From Mesostigma viride (lineage: Eukaryota > Streptophyta > Mesostigmatophyceae > Mesostigmatales > Mesostigmataceae): a DNA stretch of 64,000 nt. Under the pieces are notes generated by a model. The model ran no database searches. It was given only the letters and a program-made list of their open reading frames with translations, and had not been told where the DNA came from. The stretch is from the NCBI GenBank assembly GCA_009746045.1, contig RPFO01000165.1, positions 6,765,036-6,829,035 on the forward strand. Direction: 5' to 3'. The position numbers and the translations under genes were made by a program. Shown piece after piece: positions 43,901-55,320 of this stretch. Numbering within the stretch: the first letter of the stretch is position 1; the number at the start of each line of letters is the position of its first letter.

Positions 43901-46900
43901 CTCCAACATGGACACGATAGGGTCCCCTATCCCTTAGTAAATAATGTAGTCGTAGTCTAGATGTAGCTCCAACATGGACACGATAGGGTCCCCTATCCCT
44001 TAGTAAATAGTGTAGTCGTAGTCTAGATGTAGCTCCAACATGGACACGATAGGGTCCCCTATCCCTTAGTAAATAATGTAGTCGTAGTCTAGATGTAGCT
44101 CCGACATGGACACGATAGGGTCCCCTATCCCTTAGTAAATAATGTAGTCGTAGTCTAGATGTAGCTCCAACATGGACACGATAGGGTCCCCTATCCCTTA
44201 GTAAATAATGTAGTCGTAGTCTAGATGTAGCTCCGACATGGACACGACAGGGTCCCCTATCCCTTAGTAAATAATATAGTCGTATTTTAAACTGTTCTGA
44301 TTTTTTTGTGGAGAACTCCGTAAATTTAATAAAAATTTAATAAAAATCAACACCAACGTGGTCAAGAAAGCGTTCCCCACCCCTTGGTCTTCCAGATCGT
44401 GTCAGCGCCACTGGCGACCGCGTCCGCAATGGCCGCCCGCTTCACGCAGAGCACGTTGTCGTCGGCGTTGCGGTCAGGCCGCATGTGCAGCAGCGCGGCC
44501 ATGGCAGGCGTCATATCGAAACAGGCCAGCTGCTCGTGGTACGGGAGCCGCTCGACCACGGGCGCCACCTGCGGTAAGGAAAGGGAGGTGCGGAAGCCAC
44601 GTTCAAAAGCGATAAGGGTAGAGAAAGCAGGCCAGCTGCTCGTGGTACATGAGAAGCTCGACCACGGGAGCCGCCTGCTTTGACAAGCAGGCATGGTGCA
44701 TTGCGCATGGGTGCAGAGACGAAGGGACGGGGTACATTGAGCTCCGTAAGCCACTTTCAAGAGCTTTGAGGTTAGATAAAACAGGGCAGCTGCTCATGCT
44801 ATTGGCAGAGAATTGACGGCGGGCGCCACCTGTGGTAAGGGAGGGGAGGGGAGGAAGGGGAGGGGAGGGGAGGGGAAGGGAGGGGAGGAAGGCGAGGTGT
44901 CGTAAGGGGGGGGGTCTGCGAGGGGGGGGGGGGGGGGAATCCTGAACTGTAAGCCACATGGGTAAGCAAAAAGCGGACAGGCATGAAACAGGCCAGTTGG
45001 TGGTAATAGGGACCACCTATTCAGTGTCGCTAAACAGAAGAAACTTTAAGAAACTTTGATAAATAGTAGATGCCCACCTTGCTGTCCACCGGCACGCACT
45101 GCAGCTCCTCGGCCGGCTCGCGGTCAAAGCGGATCAACACCGGTGGCTCGATGCGCGCTGTGGTCCATTTGTGGAATGAGCGCAATGACAGCATGAGACA
45201 TGACAGGATCGAATCGCATCCATCAAGCCGTCAAATACTCGATCAACACGGGTGGCTCGACGCGCTCTGTAGGATGCACGCGCGGGGGTCTGTAGGGGCA
45301 TATGGATCGTCCCACTACGGGGTATATGGATTGTCCCATTAGGGGGTATATGGATTGTCCCATTAGGGGGTATATGGATCGTCCCATTACGGGGGTATAT
45401 GGATCGTCCCATTAGGGGGTATATGGATCGTCCCATTAGGGGGGTATATGGATCGTCCCATTAGGGGGTATATGGATCGCACCATGAGGCAAACACAATT
45501 GAGCAAACACAATTAGGCAAATGTGATATAAGTATACCGCAATCAAAGGATCACCGCGGCCGGCTAGATGCGCCCTGTGCAGCACGCGCCCACGCCCACG
45601 CCCACGCCCACGCCCACGCCCACGCCCACGCCCACGCCCACGCCCACGCCCACGCCCACGCCCACGCCCACGCCCACGCCCACGCCCACGCCCACGCCCA
45701 CGCCCACGCCCACGCCCACGCCCACGCCCACGCCCACGCCCACGCACATACTGACACGCACTCTACTTTACTGTAGTGACCACACACACAGCACACACAC
45801 AGCACACACACAGCACACACACAGCACACACACAGCACACACACAGCACACACACAGCACACACACAGCACACACACAGCACACACACAGCACACACACA
45901 GCACACACACAGCACACACACAGCACACACACAGCACACACACAGCACACACACAGCACACACACAGCACACACACAGCACACACACAGCACACACACAG
46001 CACACACACAGCACACACACAGCACACACACAGCACACACACAGCACACACACAGCACACACACAGCACACACACAGCACACACACAGCACACACACAGC
46101 ACACACACAGCACACACACAGCACACACACAGCACACACACAGCACACACACAGCACACACACAGCACACACACAGCACACACACAGCACACACACAGCA
46201 CACACACAGCACACACACAGCACACACACAGCACACACACAGCACACACACAGCACACACACAGCACACACACAGCACACACACAGCACACACACAGCAC
46301 ACACACAGCACACACACAGCACACACACAGCACACACACAGCACACACACAGCACACACACAGCACACACACAGCACACACACAGCACACACACAGCACA
46401 CACACAGCACACACACAGCACACACACAGCACACACACAGCACACACACAGCACACACACAGCACACACACAGCACACACACAGCACACACACAGCACAC
46501 ACACAGCACACACACAGCACACACACAGCACACACACAGCACACACACAGCACACACACAGCACACACACAGCACACACACAGCACACACACAGCACACA
46601 CACAGCACACACACAGCACACACACAGCACACACACAGCACACACACAGCACACACACAGCACACACACAGCACACACACAGCACACACACAGCACACAC
46701 ACAGCACACACACAGCACACACACAGCACACACACAGCACACACACAGCACACACACAGCACACACACAGCACACACACAGCACACACACAGCACACACA
46801 CAGCACACACACAGCACACACACAGCACACACACAGCACACACACAGCACACACACAGCACACACACAGCACACACACAGCACACACACAGCACACACAC

Positions 46901-48797
46901 AGCACACACACAGCACACACACAGCACACACACAGCACACACACAGCACACACACAGCACACACACAGCACACACACAGCACACACACAGCACACACACA
47001 GCACACACACAGCACACACACAGCACACACACAGCACACACACAGCACACACACAGCACACACACAGCACACACACAGCACACACACAGCACACACACAG
47101 CACACACACAGCACACACACAGCACACACACAGCACACACACAGCACACACACAGCACACACACAGCACACACACAGCACACACACAGCACACACACAGC
47201 ACACACACAGCACACACACAGCACACACACAGCACACACACAGCACACACACAGCACACACACAGCACACACACAGCACACACACAGCACACACACAGCA
47301 CACACACAGCACACACACAGCACACACACAGCACACACACAGCACACACACAGCACACACACAGCACACACACAGCACACACACAGCACACACACAGCAC
47401 ACACACAGCACACACACAGCACACACACAGCACACACACAGCACACACACAGCACACACACAGCACACACACAGCACACACACAGCACACACACAGCACA
47501 CACACAGCACACACACAGCACACACACAGCACACACACAGCACACACACAGCACACACACAGCACACACACAGCACACACACAGCACACACACAGCACAC
47601 ACACAGCACACACACAGCACACACACACACGCATAGGGGAGGGCACCAAGAAGGTAAAACATGCATGGCCCACGCACCTCCCACCGTCTTGTACCGCTCC
47701 CTGACAGGGGCTGGCGTGTCGGCCAAATCAGGGTCGCTGATCGGCAGCCCCGGCTTATGCTGGCGGACGGCCTCCTCCGTCGGCCACTGGGCATCATCCA
47801 AGGGATCCATGCCAGCTGGGGTCGCCCCATCATTGCCACCCGGCGTGACGTCAGCTCCAACATCGCCACCGCCACCTGCGCTGCCATCAGGCAATGCCTC
47901 CTCTGGCAGACCCTCCGACGCGCCGCCAGCTGTCGCATCCTCCCCGCCAGCACCCTGGGCATCACCCTGGCCGTCACCACCCTCCTGGCCATCCGTGACG
48001 CCAGAATTAGCACTGTCACCAGAGTTTATCGCAACCTCCCCCGGTGCCGCGTCCTCGGGTTGTGGCTCGCCCACCCCCGCCTCCTCCGACGGCTGGGCGA
48101 AGCCGCCACCGACGTCGGCGCCCCCGTCCTGCGGCACGCCCTCCCTCACAAGCAGCTCCGCCAGGGCCTTTGCGGCCGATGCCGTGCCCAACTCTGACGC
48201 GACCCTGTCGTCATCATTATCCTGCCCCCCGTCACCTGCTGTTGCATCTTCCCCATTCCCAGATACGGCACTAGCAGCGCTCGCTCCGTCCTCCTCCTCG
48301 CCCTGCCCCCCGAGTCCTCCCCCCCCCGTTTCATCATCAACTGGTTGTGGGTCACCCGCTGCGTTGCCAGTATCGCCCGTGTCCGCGTTGCTGCCGTCCG
48401 CCACGTTGTCCGCTCCAGGGTCACCCTGGGTTTCCTCGACCTGGGCGTCCTCGGGGGCGGAGAGAAGGGACCGGCGGAGCCTCTCGACCGCAGTGGGGAG
48501 TGACCAAGACCGGCGCAGCATCTCGACCAGAGGAAATACTCCCTTCTCTCCTTCTTCAAGTACAGCGGGGAGCAGCCGAGGGGGAAGGCCTTGAGGTGAC
48601 GAGGAGAGGGAGCGGCGGGGCAGGCGTGTTACCCGGCTGCTGCTGGCGCCCACGTGCGGCGCGGCTGCTAGTGCCAGAAGGAAGACGGTGGCAGCCACCA
48701 CCAGCAGGGGGGCCCGGGCGGTGACGGATGCGCGCATGTGGCGGCGCCCGGTGGCCATTCTTGCGGTCGGAGCGGCGTCTAAAAAAATGAAGGCCAT
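37944..48797 (-). CDS. GT90 (CAP10/O-glucosyltransferase-like) membrane-anchored glycosyltransferase, 10 exons
   Basis: Exons (minus strand): 48797-47678, 45157-45078, 44568-44381, 43401-43197, 42172-41969, 41717-41614, 41430-41352, 40137-39955, 39634-39338, 38177-37944 (stop TAG). All phases agree and give 897 residues. Intron 8 has a GC donor (GAG|GCAAGT); the others are GT-AG. The start at 48797 is the first in-frame [12 protein letters not shown] at 48758 is an alternative. Residues about 29-46 are a hydrophobic signal anchor, suggesting a type II ER/Golgi protein. Residues about 100-350 are acidic Gly/Ala/Asp-rich. The rest follows the GT90 family: MHFDIPFP (about 590-599), HWEKKTP then LWRAP (about 655-665, the family's W-x-x-K-x-P...W-R-G region), [33 protein letters not shown] and, near the C-terminus, [15 protein letters not shown]. 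Such enzymes transfer sugars such as glucose or xylose to proteins or glycans; donor and acceptor cannot be told from sequence. Introns are full of satellites. Confidence 0.85.
38460..38700. repeat. 49-50-bp tandem repeat, 5 copies
   Basis: Units starting CTGCACCCAGCGATG at 38461, 38510, 38559, 38609 and 38658 alternate between CGATGCGGACC and CGCTACGGCCC versions. In the last intron of the GT90 gene. Confidence 0.9.
38725..39325. repeat. 45-bp tandem repeat, about 12 copies, beginning and ending at a donor echo
   Basis: The 45-base unit contains GTGCTAACAGAAAGACTGTC and sits against the donor of exon 39634-39338. At the far end of the array (38725-38752) the donor itself is echoed: CACATACCACGGCGCAGGGC versus CACATACCGCGGCGCAGAGC at the real exon. 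The array thus lies between two copies of the exon end. Confidence 0.9.
39655..39915. repeat. Short (14-16 bp) AGTGAAGGTCAGCAAA repeats
   Basis: About 17 imperfect copies of AAAGTGAAGGTCAGC/AAGTGAAGGCAAGCG. They fill nearly the whole intron between exons 9 and 8 of the GT90 gene. Confidence 0.9.
40375..40690. repeat. 30-bp tandem repeat, about 10 copies
   Basis: Units with AGCAGAACGATAGATAGACA; the last four drift to GGTAACGGAATGATAG. In the intron between GT90 exons 7 and 8. Confidence 0.93.
40853..41250. repeat. (TTCCTA)n hexanucleotide array, about 65 copies
   Basis: Near-perfect TTCCTA array with a few TTGCTA variants. It separates two degenerate echoes of exon 7's end (about 40804-40850 and 41250-41292), both carrying AGTGAA(C/T)C(A/G)TGTGCGACAC. 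Confidence 0.95.
42405..42735. repeat. Repeats with interstitial telomere-type inverted pair
   Basis: Copies of CATGCCATTTTCGC and TGGTACTTATCACCCATG recur at about 42430, 42470, 42516 and 42703. Between them a TTTAGGG run (42563-42592) faces a CCCTAAA run (42671-42701). The C-rich run has four perfect heptamers. Inside intron 4 of the GT90 gene. Confidence 0.85.
42760..42860 (-). repeat. Echo of GT90 exon 4 end
   Basis: The minus strand reads [20 protein letters not shown] against [20 protein letters not shown] at the end of exon 43401-43197, followed by a G-rich stretch with GGTGGG at the donor position. The copy lies about 400 bases into the following intron and is degenerate at the protein level. 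Confidence 0.75.
43815..44285. repeat. 65-bp tandem repeat, 7 copies, with internal inverted repeat
   Basis: Seven units differ by single bases. Each contains GATAGGGTCCCCTATC, a 7-base inverted repeat around TC. In intron 3 of the GT90 gene. Confidence 0.95.
44585..44840 (-). repeat. Two echoes of the GT90 exon 3 start
   Basis: The acceptor and first ~45 exon bases (+ strand GCCAGCTGCTCGTGGTACGG to GGGCGCCACCTG) recur at about 44632-44677 and 44789-44834. The nearer copy is the better match. Both retain CACCTG or CGCCTG at the acceptor. Confidence 0.85.
45295..45485. repeat. 23-bp tandem repeat, about 8 copies
   Basis: Units of GGGGTATATGGATCGTCCCA with small length changes, upstream (5' on the minus strand) of GT90 exon 2. 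Confidence 0.93.
45585..45745. repeat. (CCCACG)n hexanucleotide array, about 27 copies
   Basis: Perfect CCCACG repeats in intron 1 of the GT90 gene, placed just beyond an echo of the exon 2 start (about 45545-45585). Confidence 0.96.
45781..47628. repeat. 11-bp (GCACACACACA)n array, about 168 copies
   Basis: An almost perfect 11-base satellite of about 1.85 kb filling most of intron 1 of the GT90 gene. As 11 is not a multiple of three and the unit has no stop in any frame, all six frames are open, which produces meaningless ORFs over 1000 codons. Confidence 0.97.
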
Positions 48798-51103
48798 GTG
48801 CGGCGTCTATCTTCAGGCGTGGTCGGGTGCTCGTTCGTCGACGCGAGTGGGGGATCAAGGAGACAACCAGCGCAGGCCAGAAATCTGTGGTATGCTTACG
48901 TCACTTCTGGAGACAGTACGCGCGATGTCGTGTAAGCTTACGTTGCGCCGATAAACAAGTGTACTATGATAACGTTATGTACTATAATAGCGTAATGTAC
49001 TAGTGTAATACAATAGAGTACTTCAATTATCCTCGCAGCTAGGCTTGCGTGTGGTCTTGCGAAGCCTTGAAGTAATACTTGTCTTCAAAGGAGCTTGACG
49101 TCCGCCTTCTCGACTCGGCCCGAAAAGCGCGTCATCTCGCGCCGTTCGAAGCTGCCTGGTCCGGCGCGCCAGGAAGTACAAAGCGGCACGCAGGCATGAG
49201 CGCACGGTTACTACGTGCTGCGGGAAAGCCGAGTGCAGTAGGAAAACACCAGACCGTTTTAGGCACACAAAGACGTGCCGCGGCGCCTGGAAGAAGCTTA
49301 TTACCCAAGGAACACCGCCCGCCCGGAAAACGGACACTGCCAGGCCCGTGACGCGGGCGTGCAGGCATGTGCAAGAAATTGCGGGCATCCGGCGAAACCG
49401 CTGTCACAAGTCAAGCATTTATCCCGAATAAAGAAAGCCTCAGACAAAGTGACAGCGCCGCTAAGCTTGTGCTGCTAATGACCACGGTTCCTGAGCTGCT
49501 GATGACCACGGTTACAAGATTAAATAAAGAAGAAACGAATTTAGCCGATCGGACAGGCGCGGACCACACGCAGCACGCTCTGCACGCTTTCATGGCATGG
49601 ATTAGTTTTTATCAAGCGGTCCTGCCCTTAATTTCGACTCACCCTCTGCAAAAAGTGCGCCGAAATCTTGTTTGTAGCCCTACTTTGCTGCAGTTTCCTT
49701 TCTCTGCGCTACCTTCTTCACGATGGTATAGGAACTCAGACACTTACAGACAAATAAATTCCCGGAAGGGATTCACCACGGCAATCTTTGTGGGTAACTC
49801 CAACGAATTTGTGCACTGTCCACATTGCACATACCCTGTGCACAGTTAAAAGAATTCTTCAGTAATTGAAGCCACTTCCTCAATGTCATCACCCCACTTT
49901 TTTGTTCCGCCCCAAACCTCCGTTTGCAAGTCGAAGTGGCCGTGACGTCCAATTCCCGGTTTGCTTGGATTTATTTTCTGCCTGGTGTCTGGGATATTTG
50001 TTCCCGCGCCCCAACCTAATACTGTAATGGTTCCACGCGCGTACTTGCGTACCAACAATGCAGGCCGCAGGGTGACATGTCAAGTTGGTGAACTTGCAAT
50101 CTATTGATACAAGTTCAGTACAGTAGCTGTCCGGCCCTCGGCCACTGTTGATTCTCTGCTGCTCATGTGCGGCGTGGGACACAACAACAACAAGTAACAA
50201 CAGTACATACAGTACTGTACTGTAGCTGTCCAATTCCAGCTCCCTGAGAGTGACCGCTTGAGTGCCCAGGACCATGGGGGTACTGTGACGTGTACGGTTG
50301 CATCATCAGAGACACCCGCGCCACAGCAGCTTGGTGTACAGTACAGCACTGTAGCTTGGTGTGTCCTCATACAGAAATTGATCGCACGCCAACTCGCCAA
50401 AGTACCTACTGTAGCCGCGATGGGATGGTTCATGGTTTGGGGTGGAGTCATGTGACTAGAGACGGCAGTCAGACTTCCTTGATGTGACGACTTTGACACT
50501 GCTACTGTAACGCAGGCGGAGTTCGGCGGCCTAGCTTAGTTCGAGATCTCCCAGAATCCGCAAAGCGATACACAAGGAGTTTCTACCTGTTGATATGAGA
50601 CGTTCAAGATTCTACTATATAACGATGCCACTGTGCGAATCCAGGATCAGCACTCTGCCAATCCCAATGGAAAGTCGCAATCGGGATGGGTAAGTAGTTT
50701 GCAGCAGCTTTTTTGCAGCGACTCCCTGGCCATTCATCTAACGGCTTTGTCAAAATCGTGGTCACGCAGCTTGTACGGCGGCATGGACGGCTGGAGCTGA
50801 CGGACGGTGCATGGTCCGCCGAGTACCATACAGTATGATTCCGTTGCCAAGCGTCAATTGCGTCGCCATTCCACGACCAAGGGAAGGTGGCTAAAGAAGG
50901 CCAGTCCATAGCCGGAAACATACTGGGCGCGGTGAAGGCAAAGCGCTTGCGGGAAATGCTCTTTATCCAGTGTCTCATCAAACTATCGGAAAGGTTGCAA
51001 TGAATTTTCCGTATCTACGAAAAATGCCAAGTGAAAACTGCGCAGTACTGGACTAAGCAATCGCCGGATTTTGCTATTCTTGGTTAGGGGGTTCCCAGCG
51101 GAG
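48798..51103. other. Intergenic region between GT90 and small HSP genes
   Basis: Upstream regions of two divergently oriented genes. It starts with a copy of the dispersed motif GAGACAACCAGCGCAGGCC at about 48861. Short open frames at 49030-49850 and 50600-50980 have no recognisable domain or convincing splice context. Promoter elements could not be fixed. Confidence 0.5.
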
Positions 51104-52043
51104 ATGTCTCATTCTCATTCTCATTCTCATTCTCATTCTCATTCAGCGGCTCCATTGCAGTATACCTCCCGTTCAAACCCACTCCATGTGCCGCGGGAAG
51201 ATTCCGAGGGGCAGAGTTCCGAAGTCGGCCCTGACCATGTAGCTGTAGGGGCATGGGGAAGCATAGTGATTACCCCCAAGGCAGTTACGCCTCGGCCAGG
51301 ACCGCAGGCTCAGCTGGTGGAAACGGCCGAGGCATACCTGTACATTGTGGACCTACCCGGCCTTCGTAGAAAAGACTTTGATGTACGGCTTGACTCTGGC
51401 TGGAAGAGCATTGTCATAATTGCAGACGAGAATTTGCAGTCGAGGCGCGAGTTGGTTGACAAATACATCACAGGCCAGGTGGATTTCGATGGAAGGTTTT
51501 TTCAAGCCTTCATGTTGGTGAGTATTGGGGAAATTAAAGCAGTGTTGGAGTATAGCGTCGTCACGTCAGAACACTTGCATTTCCGCATCAAATTGAGACT
51601 TTTCTCCGTCGATTCTCGCATATTGGTATGTGTACGCACGAAGCATCCCGCGAGGACATCCCGTGGGCGTGCTGACGGACATGCCGCTGCAAGCTTTTTT
51701 TTCCAGCCCTTCTCCCCCAAGCCCTTCCCCTTTCCCATTCTGCCGCATGCTTCCTGGTGCTTTCGCTTGTCATGCCCGCCCAAATTTGCTCCCTCCCTGT
51801 GCACACACTCATACTGCTTCCTTTCCACTTGGCCATGCTCCTTGCCCCTTCCCGTCCCTGGCGCAGCCCAAAGGGTCAGACAAAAAGCGCGTGCGCGCCA
51901 CCTGTACCCACCGCGGCGTGCTCACCGTCACCGTCCCGAAGAAGCCGGTGCAGAATGGCCTCGGCGCAAAGCTCAAGTCGCGGCTCGGGTTCAAGCCCAA
52001 GGAGCCTGAGAGCATCTACCACAATGAGATGCACAAGTACTAG
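51104..52043 (+). CDS. Small heat-shock protein (alpha-crystallin domain), two exons
   Basis: Exon 1 51104-51517 (donor TTG|GTGAGT), exon 2 51867-52043 (acceptor GCGCAG|CCC), 196 residues. The start is the ATG at 51104; the frame is open 33 bases further upstream but without an ATG. Small HSPs are ATP-independent chaperones that form oligomers and hold unfolding proteins. The alpha-crystallin domain starts at about residue 70 (VETAEAYLYIVDLPGLRRKD) and ends with the family hallmark GVLTVTVPK in exon 2, followed by a basic C-terminal tail. The N-terminus is odd: six or so Ser-His pairs encoded by a pure TCTCAT microsatellite, which may bind metal or be neutral. No transit peptide is obvious, so a cytosolic location is the simplest guess. 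The intron is 349 bases. Confidence 0.85.
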
Positions 52044-54900
52044 CCGGCAAATAGGAGTGCGCCAGGTGGCTGCCCTTTCGAATGGCAGCGCACCAATCTT
52101 GTGTGCCGGCCAACGGGTGTAAATTAATGCCGGCCCATGGGAACGCGCCAGGTTCTACGGCTTCGCAAGTCAGCCTTCGGATTGGTTTCTGATCACGTTG
52201 TTGTAGCCAATGGCAGACGGCCCAGTTCTAGCTGGCCAGAGCCTACTGGGCAAGAAGGCTGGCCACAGGCAGCAGGTTAAAGCCAGCGCGCCAACGTCAA
52301 GCCTGTGAAGCGAAGCCGGTCAAGGGCGACTGGTCCAGGGGGCTAGCCTATAGCGTTGCAAGACGGCGTATTCCCTAGGTGGAGCTCAAAGTGGCTCTAC
52401 GGCTTGATGAGGGATTGTGAGAATGTTGCTGGATTCGAGTTATAGGGGCGGAGAGGCGGGTTGGCCAAGCGGGGGCTGGTCTTTTGCAAGGGCGGTGGGT
52501 TTGGCCCAGGGCAGATGGCTGAATGCAGCTGTCCTAAGGCAGCTGGCACATGGCAAGCTGGCCATCGGCAGTTGTCGAAGCGCAACTGTACCACGGCTAG
52601 CCCACGTCGAGGGCGACCGGTCGGACGCTGTACAAGCGCTTTTACCGTGGCTGCGCCACTTCTAAAGCGGCCAAGGCCAACAGGGCCAGAGGGAAGGCCT
52701 AGGGCGACGGGCCACGACAAGGGGTACAGTGTGGAGGTCGAGGGTGGTCAGGTAGGGAGGCCGTAGGGGGCGTGAGGTCCAGCGCGGCGTGACAGATGGG
52801 GAGCCGGTGGTTGTTTCTTCATCCCCTGGGGGGGGATCACAGACGCGTTTCTTACTCTCTCCCCGGCGCGTTTCTTACTCTCTCCTTTACGTGCTCCCTC
52901 ATGTCTTCCCTCTCGGGGAGAGGTAGCCTCTGTTGGCAGGCCGGCAAGGCATGCGGCTTCGTGTCGCTCACTGGCTCGTTTACGAGCTCCCTTTTTTCTT
53001 ACGGGGAGCGGCCCCTTGTGGTCCCTTACGCCTTGCTTACGGGTTCCCTGGCGCGCTCCTTACGGGTTTCTTACCCGTTTCCTTCGGGAGCGGCAGCCTC
53101 TGTTGGGAGGGGGGCGAGGCATGCGGCTTACTATTCTCACCAACACTGTCACCATCCAAGCCGTAGGCTAGGGCTAATCCTCCCCCTTGACCTCCACCTA
53201 GAGACTTGGGGATGCGCCCGCCAAGCCCTAGGAGCGAGCTTCCTGGCAAGGTTGCCTGGCAGCCCCACATTGGTTTCCCGCCCGCCGTGGACGCACCCGC
53301 CCCAACACCGCCCCACACGTGGCGCGTGGTGAAGTGGGCTGGGTATCTACCGGTTGGTCCACGCCGGTGTCAAGGAGACAACCAGCGCAGGCCAGAAATC
53401 GGTGTGTTCAATCACGCCGGTGTGCTCATGGCCTCCCCCCCCCCCCCCCCCTGGCGGCCCCCACGCCTTCTCTACAGCTACCAGTGCCTCAAGTGCTCAT
53501 GCGACCCTCGCGCCCCCCCAATCAGTGGGCCGCTCCCACTCGGCGATCCGGCCATTTGGATCTGACCATGTGGATCTGGCCACTTGGAATTGCCGGCGGG
53601 GGGAGCCACGGGCCTCCTGTGTGTGTGGCCGCGTTGTGCGAGCGCGCCTGGCGGATTATCGCGCCTGTGCTGGTTGTCGCACACGCTGCACTGCGGGCTC
53701 GTAAACGAGTGCAGGGCGCGCCCACCCGCCCCGTGCCGCCCCGCCTGCTGCTCCGCACCCATGTGTGCTGTGACCTTGCCTCATCCTGTGGCGTGTGCTG
53801 TGTGGCAAGTGTCTGCGCGGCACTGGAGCTTGCGTACGGCATTTTGCCGCATCCAACGAGGGGGTTGCATCGCGATCATGTTGGAGCGAGATCCAACAAG
53901 CATCGCGGCCCGTGAAATGCGGTTGGCTAGCGAAAATGTTGGAGCTGGCATTGACTATGCTACAGGGCAGCCACGCTAAAAGTGGACGAGTTCTGTTTGA
54001 TTGGCCGCCCAGGTGCCTGCGCCGCCTCCCACGAGGTGAATTCGCCGCGATGCGCGAAACACCGACTGAGCTGGGGTGTGCAGGTCGCGGCCCTTGTTTA
54101 CCGTCTCACAGCCTGCCATCCCACGAGCCTGGGTAGTCCTTTGCATGGTGCGGCAGCCTGCCGTTCCATCGGCTGGTGTGTTTGCTGATGTGCTTCCGTC
54201 CAACGCCCTGCCCTGGCATCTCTCCTTAGGGCGTGCGCGGGTGGCGGAACAATCGGTCCCCCACGGAGCGTCTCAGCCGTCGGTGCTCACCTGCCCTGCA
54301 TGTGGCCAACGACTTGTACAGCAACATTGGAACCAACCCCTGTCTAAAGGAGGTGGCCTTGCAAGGCCGTAGTCGCGAAAGGTTGCCTCTGCCCCGTGGC
54401 CCATTACTTGCAAGCGCAAGTTTGCCTCGGCGCCACGCCTTGGTGCACTGGGTCTGGACGGCAGTCTGTGCTCCCTCCCTGGGTAAGGGTGTTAACAGTT
54501 AACTGTGAACTGGCTAACTGTGTTAATCCTTACTGTGTACCAGGGCCTTGAGAGCCTTGGGCCGGTGGAAAATGTGTGGGTCAACTTGGGTCGACACGAG
54601 CTGCGTTTGCCGGCTTGGGTCGTTGGAAAGAAAAAGGCGTGGGTGGTTTGGATTGGATGCGTGCTGGCCCCTCCACCTGGCGCTAAAATGTATCACCCTT
54701 CCTTTAGCTCCTGGGTTTATTTTAGCACCCGGTGGCCCTGTCCCCCTAACTCCCTCATTGGGTCCTCCTATTGGGGTCGCCTTGGAGGGGTAGTCTGGGC
54801 CGCCGCCTTGGCCGTGCCACTCGCCGGGGTTGGTTTCGCAAACCGCCTATGATGGCAGGATATATGCAACCAGGGGGAATAAGCGGGGGGGGGGGGGGGG
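52044..54900. other. GC-rich region without a recognisable gene
   Basis: Includes a copy of the TACGGCTTCGC element (about 52155-52210), short internal repeats, poly-C at 53437-53452 and a dispersed GAGACAACCAGCGCAGGCC motif at about 53374. Many overlapping frames are open because of high GC, but none has a domain I recognise. A fast-evolving or lineage-specific gene cannot be excluded. Confidence 0.4.
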
Positions 54901-55320
54901 GGGGCTGATTATGACTTGCGGTGCATGCCACGTGGGGAGGGCGACACGTATCGTCGCACCGGCACGGTGGGGTAAAGCGCGGCAATCCCGCAGGTTGTGG
55001 TCATGATGGCGTTGCATGCCACCCGGGGAGGCTTGCCTATGATGGGCGACACGTATCGTCGCACCGGCACGGTGGGGTAAAGCGCGGCAATCCCGCATGC
55101 CATGATGGTGGTGCATGCCACGTGGGGAGGCTTGCCTATGATGGGCGACACGTATCGTCACACCGGCACGGTGGGGCAAAGCGCGGCGATCCCGCATGCC
55201 ATGATGGTGGTGCATGCCACGTGGGGGGGCCTGCACGCCATGATGGCGGTGCATGCCACGTGGGGGGGGCTTGATGCCATGATGGCTGCATGCCACAGGG
55301 GGGGGGGGGGGGCTGCATGC
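54901..55320. repeat. ~105-bp tandem repeat with poly-G tracts
   Basis: About four degrading units with GGTGCATGCCACGTGGGGAG and ACACGTATCGTCGCACCGGC. It is framed by poly-G runs at 54885-54903 and 55300-55312. Confidence 0.88.

Noticed and set aside
45551-48797. Very long ORFs (over 800-1000 codons, Cys/Val- or Thr/His-rich) across the CA-rich array
   Set aside because: They arise because the 11-base unit has no stop in any frame. The real coding part on the minus strand is only exon 1 (48797-47678), which ends at a good donor before the array.
50604-50981. 125-codon minus-strand ORF
   Set aside because: No recognisable family, no splice context; composition like the surrounding non-coding DNA.
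51071-51103. Earlier start for the small heat-shock protein
   Set aside because: The frame is open but begins with TTG, not ATG; the first ATG is at 51104.
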